NCBI RefSeq assembly: GCF_964199755.1 | Contig: NC_133903.1 | Coordinates: 5,225,001-5,289,000 of the forward strand | DNA from: Larus michahellis | Taxonomy: Eukaryota > Chordata > Aves > Charadriiformes > Laridae | Direction: 5' to 3' | Length of the DNA stretch: 64,000 nucleotides | Shown here: positions 55,121 to 64,000 of the stretch, piece after piece | Position numbering within the stretch: the first letter of the stretch is position 1 | Layout of the letters: each line of letters begins with the position of its first letter | Translations under genes and position numbers: made by a program | The notes under the pieces: generated by a model | What the model was told of the DNA's origin: nothing | Databases searched by the model: none | What the model saw: the letters and a program-made list of their open reading frames with translations, nothing else

Positions 55121-58100
55121 CGTTTTCCTGACATGCACCCCAGACCCATGCCACGTCTCTGCTGCCATCGCACCCCTTGCTGTGGGGATGCGATCCCACG
55201 GGTCCCTGCTCTTGCACACCCCTTGCCACGGGTACTGTAGCTCCGTGTGCCATAGTTGTGGCTCTCCGTGATTTTATGTCCGAACAGTGCCCTGGGGACC
55301 CGCAGCAAGGCCGTGGGCTGCTCTCTTGCTGCAGCCCATGATTGTCACTGCTTTCCTCTTGGTCCCCATGCAGTGATGCTTGCAGTGTTTCCTTTGCTGT
55401 GGGTGACAGGGTCCCTGGCAAGAGGAGGTGAAGGGGACAGGAGCACAGGTTGGTTTTAGACATATCCTGGCAGCACCCAGAGCTTTCATGGGATTTCCAC
55501 CCGTTGTGATGCTGCGGCTGGGGAGAAAGGGTGGGTTTTTGGAGCACGCCCAGCCTTGGCCCTTTCCTCCTCGTTTCATCAGCCCTTCTGCAACCGCATC
55601 GAAAAAGCCACAGTGGATCGCCAGGGCTCTGGGAAGCTACTGGGATATAATTAGGGTTTTGGTTCGCTTTTCTGGCTGCTTTCCCATTAGGGGAGGGACG
55701 GCGAGGATTATGGATGGAGCAGATGTGTGGAGGAAGGGGATGTTTGGCTTGCACGGGACGTTAATGCCACGCACAGGCCGATGCTGGGGGGTGAAGTCTG
55801 TCATCCCAGGCATGGGCAATGGAGGAACGTCCTCTGTGCACCAGCCCCAGATTGCTCCTCTCCGCTGGGGCCGAACGGCTGCTCCTGAAGGAGATTGCAG
55901 GGAGCGCTCCTGGGAGCAGCTCACGGCCGTGAACTCGCTCCTCTCCCTGAACTCCACTGCAAGTGCAGGAGCCAGATGGGAGCAGCAGGTTTAGGGAGAA
56001 AACGCTGCTCCCCTGGGACACGGGGACGGCTCTGGCAGCCTGGTGTGTTATTCCCAGCCTTTGTCGCTGGCAGTGGCAGGCGCTCAAAGTGCTTTTCCCC
56101 CTGGGTGCCTCTTGCCTTTGAACCCAGGGGTGCTGGCCCGGCCAGGATGGCTCTTTACTGTCTGCATCAACACCTCCACCGCACCTTGCATGTGGCGGCA
56201 AAGCCAAGCTCGAGTTGTTGCCGGGTGGTCTCCTTGCCCCACAACAGCTATGTGTGCCTGTTGGGAGCTTGTCCTCTTGGAACTGTCTTTCTTGGCCAAA
56301 AAGCCTCCCATTTTGTGCCATTCAGTGGGACAGCCAACGGTCAAAGGTTGGAAAATGCTCTCCATCTGCCGCCTTGGCTTTTGGGGAGGTCTGCAGAGTC
56401 CAAGCTTGTCTGGAAGCTGCTGGGAGCAACGCAGAGCAGGTATGGGGTTTTCTAGAGGGGTGAGGCATGGGGTGCAGGATGTGGCTGCTGCTTGCTTGGC
56501 CAACCCAACCCAACCCAACCTCTTCTGCTTGGGTTGTCCCTCTCACCTCCAGCTGCAGACCCCCGAGCAACCCTGGGAGCCCATCCACATGGTATTCCCA
56601 GCCCAGCAGGAAGCTCTGCAAAGCTCGTAAGAGCAGTGCTGGGGAATAATGAGATTTCCAGGCTAATTTGGCCGGATTCAAGAACTTCCACTGAAGCATC
56701 TGCGCCCGTGGGAGTTGCCCGAGCCTCCGGCGGATCTGGTGCTGCCGATCCCTAGGGTTGTCCCCACCTCGTTTGCAGTCGTTGAGCGCTGGTGCGCAAT
56801 ACAAGATGTTGTATTGACAGTCCTTGGGGTGAAAGTGGGGGCTTGGCTTGGGGGAAAACCCGCCATGGTGGCAGCGCCCAAATGCGTGATTCCCGCAGGA
56901 GATATGGAGCGTGGGATGTAACTGGCGTCTGCTTTCCTGCAGCCAGGCGGGAGCCCGCTGTTTCCCTGCAGAAGGGAGAGCAGGTGGGCACGGGGTGACG
57001 TGTGTATGCGCGATGGGGTGGGAAGAGTGTTGACCACAAGTGAATTGCCTTTATGTGCTATAAAGCAAAATCTGCCGGGGAAATTTTCAGTTCAGCTGAG
57101 CCCAAAAAGAAGCCAAACCAGGGAGAAACCGCAGCCGTAGCCCTGCGGTACAGTGGTGGGTCGGCTGGTGGGATGGAGCGGGCTTGAGTGGGTCTAACCC
57201 TGTGTCTTGTGAGAGTTTTCAGCAGAGCTTCGCTGAGAGGCATCTGCTGGCTTTGTCCGTTGCGAGGTGGTGCTTTCCTTCTTTTATGTTTTTGTTTTAG
57301 TGAAGAAGAAAAATGAAAATTTCTAGTTCATATGGAACTGGAAGTTTTTTCTTTTCTTTTTCTTCTACTGAGACACCAGGAAATGTCCTGCCATTTTATT
57401 TACTCTTATTGGGGGAAGCACTTGCCATTTTTCACCTTGCTCTGTGTGCAGTTCACTGTGCTTCCTGAGCCGGCGTAATGCAGGGCCTTAAATTATCCAG
57501 AGCTCGACAACGGCTGTCGGAGGTGCCTTCACATGGCTGTAACGGTGTTGATGGCTCGGTCTGTTGCTGTGTGTTTGCTCCGATTCCTCTGCTCGGGTGC
57601 GTTTGTAGGAGAGATTGTGGGATGGCTGGAGACCAGGAGACCTCTCCCTCTTTCCCCTCTAGGCTGGAGGGGAGATGGATTCACTTAGGGAGGTGCAGGG
57701 CCTTGATGGATTTAGTTTACTGCTTTTCTTGGGTGACTCTTACCTTGCCCATCCTTGATGGGTCAGAGAAGATGGAAGCAGCAGCTCCCTCCACAGCCCA
57801 CTCGCTCCTCCCGGATTTCTAGTCCGGATCTTCCTGAGTCTCTCCACACGGTCTGATTTTAGGTGCTACATGCAGTGGGGTGGCCTCATACGTCTCAGCC
57901 AGTGCCTGGTTTCTGTGCGCTCTGCGGCACACCTCCATGCTGCAAGGGTGGCGGCACCTCGGGTGGCCCTTGGCCGTGGTGGGAGTTGCTCCTAGGTCAG
58001 AGCAGTGCTGAACAGAAGACCTTGGGTGTCATTCCAGCAGCAAATAACATTGAAGCCCACATCGACTGCAGTTATTTTCCCACTTCGCAAGAAGACTTGC

Positions 58101-59813
58101 TCCAAAATTCAGCGGCAAGAGAGCTTTTCCCTGGGTTCATTTCCTAGGGTTTTTCCCAAGGTGCGAAGCCCATTTCACTTAAATGTCTTTCACGCCTTTT
58201 TGCAGCTGCTGTAAGGATGCTGAGCAAGGGCATTGTCCTTCTCGCCAGTTTTTCTACCCAACTCTAGTCTCAAAAGCGAAAGGTCTCTGGAGAGTCAGTG
58301 CAGCAGCCTCAGCCCTGGTGTGACGGGGTAGCGGAGCCAGCCTGGGCCACTGGGCAGAGCCTGCCCCAGTTCAGCCTTGGCTCTCCATCACAGACGATGC
58401 CCAGGTAGATGCTTGAGCTGTTTCCCTCACCCACATGAAGCAGAAATCCAGGTATGGCTGCAGTTGAACATGGCTTGGTTGGCTGGCCAACATGGGTGGA
58501 GATCATCCTGCCTTGATCCACGCTTTCCACCTCCTGAGCTGTCTCCAAAATTAGCATCACTGTGTCTATGGCCATCTCTGCGTGCAGGTGACCTTGTGAG
58601 TCCTGCTCTGGGGATGTGGTTTCTGATGTTTTGGTGAAGCCCTTTTGCTCCTGGGGAGGGAGGTGGAGCTGGCGTGCACGGCGGTGGTGGTGAGCGCCTG
58701 CACGTGTGTGCCTGGCAGCGCGCGGTGCAGGGACCACCTGGGACTTGTCTCCTACACCGAGGGGGTGGAGAATAAAGTTGACAAGGCCAATTTGGAACTG
58801 TGCAATTTAAAATTAAAATATCAAGATGCAAATGAAGCCCACCTTTCCTTCCCACCCCCAAACGACTGCATTTCTCTCCCCAGGCAACTCGCCGGCCGTG
58901 GTCCCTGCACCAAGCTCCAGTCCTGTGTGTACCGTCCTGGTGCTTGGTCTCACCAGGCTTTTGCCGTCGGGCTGATTACCATGACAACTCGCTTGAACGC
59001 TGCAGATATTTGCTTCCCCTTTGGCTGGGTAGCTGTTGTGCCTGCGCGTTGGGGAGTGGGGAAGATGCCACGCTGGCAGCTGCGAGCAGATGGGGTCGGA
59101 TCCGTTATCATGTATTTTTCCCACCCCCCTCCTAGGAGGGGAGGAGGACGTTTTGCATTTTAAATGCGTTTAAATCTCGGAGAGGGAAGAATAACTCTTG
59201 GGTTTGCAGGGATGTGAGACGGTGACTTTGGCATGGCAGGGCCGGCAGGTGCCCGTGCAATGCTGGGCTTTTGCTTTGGTCCCCAAAGAGCTGGGATATG
59301 GGTTTAGCAGCCGCTCCAAGCACTTTTTGCTATGCTGAGCTTTTGCTTTGGTCGCCAAAGAGCCGAGATGGCTGCTCAGGGTGGCCCCTCAACCCCCATC
59401 GCAGTAGGACCTGGCTCTTGTTCCCATCACAGTGCCGATGTTCTTTGCATCTTCTGTCCTTCTTCCCCTCCAGCAGCGCTGAACGTGGGGCGTGTGCGTA
59501 CGTGGGTGCAAGCTCCCCCGAAGGGCTCCCTGGATTTGGGGATGCTGCCGAGGACCCGGAGGCTCGGATCCCGGCGCCAAGGGAGGTTGCACCCACTTGG
59601 TGACCACCACCAGGTTTGCTGACCCTCCCTGCCCGGTGTGGGCGCTTGTGTCAGGACAGGATACAGCCGTCCCTGTCGTGCATGGACCCCTCGGAGGCCG
59701 TTCAGCAGGAAAGAGGTTAACAGGAAGGAGGCAGGCTAGGCGCTGGCTGCCAGCTCCCGACCCCGCTTTGGGGTGGGGAGCAGCTGGGAGCTGCAAGAGC
59801 GGCGCGAAAATCG

Positions 59814-59823
59814 CCATATAAGG
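59814..59823 (+). promoter_or_regulatory. CArG box / TATA-like element in MPRIP intron 3
   Basis: CCATATAAGG is an exact CC(A/T)6GG serum-response element and also contains TATAAG. An initiator-like CTCCAGC (A at 59842) lies about 26 bp downstream, followed by GC-rich sequence and an ATG at 59896. Function is inferred. Confidence 0.45.
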
Positions 59824-61403
59824 CCAAGACGAGCCGGCTCCAGCCTCCCGCGCAGCCCCGGCCCAGCTCCCTCCGCTCCGCCGCGCTCTCCCCAGATGGG
59901 CGCCCGTGGGGACGGGGCTGCGGATGGGATGTGTGGCCCCAAACTTGCTGCCTGGGGACCCTGGGGATGGGTGCTGCCCGTGCCTCGCTGAGGTGGCACT
60001 GGGTGGGAGAGGAACCCAAGGGCGCTCGCCGCCGGTTCGCAAGCAGCTCGCGGCCAGTTCGCAGGAAGCTCGCGGCCAGCTCGCCGCCTCGCTCAGTGTT
60101 TAGACTCGCTGTCTGTGGACATAAACACCGACTCCACTTAAAAGCAGCCCCTGGCTGAACTCTCCTGCCCAACCCATGCGCTTTGCCCCCTCCCCAAACT
60201 GCTCCCCGGGAAGAAAATTCCTTCCCCCTGGCGAAAGTGGAGCCGATGTTGTTTTATCTCCTGGCAGAGGCTCGGGAGGGCTCTACAAGCTGCTGGTGGC
60301 ACCGTGAGCTGCTTTGCTCCTGGTGCAGAGCCACCTTGGCATGTGCCAAGGCCACATCTGCAGAGCTCCGCTTGTGCCTCCACCTGTGAAAGGAGGCGAT
60401 GGCTTCTGGCTGGGTGGAGAGTCCAGGCAGCAGTGAGATTTGGGGGCATCTTCTCCTCTTTCTTGCACAGGGGCACGAGGTGTGCATGCAGAGATGCAGG
60501 GGGACACGCGTTGCTTGATACCTCCGTTGCATTCCTTTGCTCATGGTAAAAACTTGCTTTTCTATTACCCGGTGCATCGCCTGAGCAAGCTGGAGGTTTC
60601 TCAGTGGCTTCACTGAGCAGTAGCTGCTGATACGGGAAGGCTGCAGGTAGGAAAGGTGTGCTCAGGTGGCCAAGAAGAGATATCTGCCTCCTGCTTGGAT
60701 GGCACAGGGAGAGCAGAGAGCTGCTGTGGCGACGGTGAGGATCGGGGAGCGTTCCTGCGTGCGGGGAGGTGTGGGATGGAGGAGCACAACCTTCTGCTCC
60801 CCTTTGATGGGTGGCTGCTCCAGTCCATCCTTTCGCAGAGCCCGCAGAGGTTGTTTTCAAGGGCCTTTGTCTAATTTAATAAATCGAGGATGCTCAGCCT
60901 GTTAGACGATCTGTAAGTGTAATAAGATCTACCCGCCGCAGAGCTCTGGTCGCGTTGTGGCTGTATCGATAGCCTTGTGTCTAGTGGCAGGAAGCCTAAA
61001 ATGCTCATTAAAGCCACGCTGCTTTGCCAGCCCCGCTTGCCCGGCGCCTGGGCAGCTCGGGGCACGCTGTGGCCACCCTGCCAGCACCGGCAGTGGCACT
61101 CGGCCGAGCCCACCGGCAGAGCCAGCCTCAGTGCGTGCATGGTGCATCCCCAGTGGGATTTAGGGAGGCTGTGAATAGCCTCACGCGGCTGAAAAGGGAG
61201 CTCCCAGTGACTTTTCAAGGAGTTGGTGCTTTCTTGCTGATGTCCTCCGGGTGGGAATGGTGGATGCGGTGCTGGTGTGGGCTCCCTGTGCCATGCTGGT
61301 GCTGGGAGCTGCCTGTCCAAGCCGTGTTGCTGCCCTTGCCCAAGGCATGGCTGCCACTACGTTGCTCTGATGTGCCCATGTCAATGGGGCAGCGGAGTTT
61401 TAA

Positions 61404-61835
61404 AGAATCATGGAATGGTTTGGGTTGGAAGGAACCTTAAAAACCATCCAGTGCCACCCCCCTGCCCTGGGCAGGGACATCTCACACCAGCCCAGGTTGC
61501 TCCAAGCCCTGTCCAACCTGGCCTTGAACCCCTCCAGGGATGGGGCAGCCACAGCTTCTCTGGGCAACCTGGGCCAGGGGCTCACCACCCTCACAGCAAA
61601 GAATTTCTTCCTGACACCTAATGGAAATCTCCCCTCTTTCAGTTTAAAACTGTTACCCCTCATCCTGTTGCTACACTCCCTGATAAAGAGTCCCTCCATA
61701 GCTTTCCTGTAGCTGCTTTAGGGACTGGAAGGTTGCTATAAGGTCTCCCCAGAGTCTTCTCTTCTCCAGGCTGAACAACCCCAACTCTCTCAGCCTGTCC
61801 TCGTAGCAGAGGTGCTCCAGCCCTCTGAAGGGCTT
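61404..61835 (-). mobile_element. CR1 LINE 3' end
   Basis: Starts with the reverse-complemented tail (AGAATCATGGAATGGTTTGG, 'TTGGAAGGAACCTTAAAAAC') and runs to 'TCTCTCAGCCTGTCCTCGTA' and 'GAGGTGCTCCAGCCCTCTGA'. It is 5'-truncated and about 430 bp. Confidence 0.97.
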
Positions 61836-62994
61836 CCTCCCTCCCACGCCGCAGCCCAGCCATGATCCCGTTTGCATCCCACCTCGATCAGCCGACCCTG
61901 GGCACCAGGGATGGGGGGAAGCTTTTAGCAAACACGGCAGCTGCCTTTGCCGAGTGCTCGGGAGTGCTGCGAATGAGCAGCGCGCTCGTCGGCAGCCGCC
62001 CTCATGAATATTTTAGCTGGGAGAATTAACATTTGTCAAGAAGCATTTATGGAGGCAGCGTGGATGTCTCTTCCCCAGGCGCCGCAGGCTCGCTGCTGCT
62101 CTGGCGCTGGGAGCCAGGGCAGAGCCAGCCAGAGCCCGAGCCCTTCCCAAGCAGCGTCGCGGCGGAGCAGGACGGCAGAGCCACGATCTGGCCCCCAGGG
62201 ACGGCCGGGCCCCGGTGCCAAGGCAACCAGCCCGCCATGCGAGATAGACAAATGGTTGTGGTTTGTTTTTTGGTTTTTGTTTTTTTTTTCCTTCCTCTCC
62301 TGGTTCTTGGCAGAAAGTAAAATGTCCCTTTTGTTTGGCTTCCTCCTCCCCCTGCCCCATCGCCTTTCTTTAAAGGTTGTGTTCCAGATTTCATCAACCC
62401 ACGTTGTGTAATAGCCCCGGAGAATGGCGTGGGCATTGGCCGTGTCCCACCAAGGCCATGGCAGAGCCTCTCCTCAGGAGCTTGACCGCGGGGTTACCTG
62501 CTCAGAGAACATTTTGTGTAGTCGCTGAGTGAAGCTCTGTTGTATGTTGGATCCAGCTCCTACAATGCACACGTGTTAGAAATGATAGGGAAATATACTT
62601 GGAGAAAATTCGGAAATTTTTGAATCTAAATAATGCTATATTTTTATCTCAGCCCTGCAAAACCTTATGGGAACGAGAGTCTCGTGCAGATAAACACGGT
62701 TGACTCAGCATCGGCCCCTGCGCCTGGGAGTTGATCGCTCACAGAGCATCCTCCTGCCACAGCACCTGGGTCTCCCCAGTGATGCTCCACTTGGGATTTC
62801 TTCCGTCGGGCTTGTAAGAGGTCCCCATTCTTTCTTTCCCTCCTTCCCACTGTCTGAGGTAGGGGATGCTGCAGTTGCTGGGCTCTGCATCCTAAGAGCA
62901 TCCGTCTAAAGGTCTCTGCATCTTGTCTGGAGGCTGCTGGGGTTGTGGATTTGGAGAGCATGGTGTGACTTGTGCCCTGGGCAGCTGGGAAGGG

Positions 62995-63025
62995 AGAGGA
63001 GGAGGAGGAGGAGGAGGAGGAGGAG
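62995..63025. repeat. (GGA)n microsatellite
   Basis: About ten GGA units on the plus strand in MPRIP intron 3. Confidence 0.95.
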
Positions 63026-63072
63026 ACCGTACTATAGGCTTTGTGTAGTATGGAGGGGGACGCTGCAAGCAC

Positions 63073-63086
63073 GTGTGTGTGTGTGT
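63073..63086. repeat. (GT)n microsatellite
   Basis: Seven GT units shortly after the GGA microsatellite. Confidence 0.9.
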
Positions 63087-64000
63087 AAATACGGATCTGT
63101 CATAGCAGAGGGAAACAGCAACGCGATTGTTTCTTGGCTGCAGTTCCTCTGCTCATACTGGCAGCGTGGAGAGCTGTTGTTGCTCATATCATGTGGGTGC
63201 TGCGTTCCCTGCGCTGGCACGTGGTGAGCGGCCAGAGGTGGCTGGTGGCACCGAGGAGGGCGGCTGCTCGTGATGGTGCCCGTAATGGTGTCTCCTCTGC
63301 TGCTGCACCCTCTTGTGCGTCCACAGCCAGGCACCAGATGCAGTTGTGGTGTAGCTGCATGGTCCATCCCAGTGACCACAGGATGGGAAATGGCAAAGGC
63401 AGGGCCAGCACCTGGGGACAGGGCTGTCCCCGAGGCAGGGACCGGCTGGAGCCAGAGCTGAGCCTGAGCATCCACTCCTGCGTCACCTGGACTCGAAGCC
63501 TCCCTGGGGCCCCGGGGTCCAACGCTGGGTTGGACCTTGTATCAAAGCATCTGCTCTTCAAAGGGTTGGTTGAAGTCCCAGCCTTGTCATTGTTTTGGTG
63601 TCTCTGCCGTATAACACCTCCCTGCTTTTGCATTTATTTATTCCCTTCCAGTTGCCGTAGCCACACAGTCCTCACCTGCCCTGGGACCAGCCCGGGGCGC
63701 AGCTCTGCCCCTCCTTCCCCAGGGATCCCCAGCCCTGAGAAATCCCCCAGCGCAGAAACGGGTGCTCAGAGGTGGGGGAGGGGTCCTTGTGTCCTTGTCC
63801 CCTGCTGCAGAGCCTCTCCCATCTCCCCTGCTCCCACACCGCCGCCCCGCACCTTTGGCACATGAGGGCTGTCCCTGTTCTCCTGGTTCCTGGGGAGAGC
63901 AGCCGTGTGCCATCGCCAGCTCCTGGGCCGGGGATGTCCAGCCGGTTCCGAAGTGTTCCCGGGGTACAGTGCTGCCCGAGCCCCATCCTTTTCCTCCGTG

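Larger units (their letters stand above)
43547..64000 (+). other. MPRIP: MPRIP intron 3 (continues past window)
   Basis: More than 20.4 kb of intron. It contains three young CR1 3' ends (47.96, 54.68 and 61.40 kb), simple repeats, a less GC-rich block at 53.87-54.45 kb, a long antisense frame (51519-52808) and a CpG-rich segment with a CArG/TATA element (59.75-60.1 kb). No MPRIP exon was recognised in this stretch. Confidence 0.7.

Noticed and set aside
56501-56520. (CCAAC)4 as an interstitial telomeric repeat
   Set aside because: The unit is five bases and not TTAGGG/CCCTAA. It is an ordinary short simple repeat.
43547-64000. MPRIP exon 4 inside the window
   Set aside because: I looked for sequence encoding the expected continuation of the PH domain (TTLPQGTINMNQ...) and found nothing similar on the plus strand.

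Overview
This window is vertebrate nuclear DNA and almost certainly from a bird. It is GC-rich, has many CR1 LINE 3' ends in both orientations, short introns, abundant minisatellites, and no mammalian SINEs or L1. I read it as an avian microchromosome segment equivalent to parts of human 17p11.2 (I recall chicken chromosome 14, which I could not check). Three protein-coding genes are supported by exons whose peptides I recognise and whose splice phases agree: the 3' end of USP22 (+ strand), all or nearly all of TNFRSF13B/TACI (- strand), and the 5' end of MPRIP (+ strand).

Layout. 1-6.3 kb: last three coding exons of USP22, including the catalytic histidine box, then its 3' UTR. The intron at 1237-3166 is largely an ancient CR1 element. 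6.3-11.2 kb: intergenic DNA with poly-T tracts, a stretch with two long overlapping antisense frames (8.7-9.6 kb), about 1 kb of purine-rich degenerate repeat (9.76-10.8 kb) and an 18-bp minisatellite of 11 units (10951-11147). 11.6-16.9 kb: TNFRSF13B on the minus strand, with a candidate poly(A) signal at 11651, the tail exon at 12716-12990, the transmembrane exon at 14633-14884 and two cysteine-rich-domain exons at 15497-15613 and 16701-16841. The joined exons give an in-frame protein of about 260 residues. An upstream first exon was not found.

18-28 kb: GC-rich intergenic DNA with a young CR1 3' end (19.4 kb) and a second ancient CR1 (23.7 to about 24.6 kb), but no convincing gene. 28.0-28.95 kb: a G-run minisatellite directly upstream of MPRIP. 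28.96-29.73 kb: MPRIP CpG-island promoter, 5' UTR and first coding exon. 29.85-31.0 kb: a second, higher-order minisatellite at the start of MPRIP intron 1. MPRIP exons 2 and 3, which encode the start of the first PH domain, are at 41282-41359 and 43481-43546. The rest, to 64 kb, is MPRIP intron 3, which carries three young CR1 copies, a CpG-rich segment with a perfect CArG/TATA element (59.8 kb), and a long antisense open frame (51.5-52.8 kb).

The three genes have unrelated roles: USP22 deubiquitinates histones in SAGA, TACI is the B-cell receptor for BAFF/APRIL, and MPRIP scaffolds RhoA and myosin phosphatase on actin. They are neighbours by synteny, not an operon-like system. The most notable signals are the two minisatellites bracketing MPRIP exon 1, the two relics of one ancient amniote CR1 family, a TG-repeat acceptor before a symmetric USP22 exon, and possible alternative MPRIP promoters or first exons.
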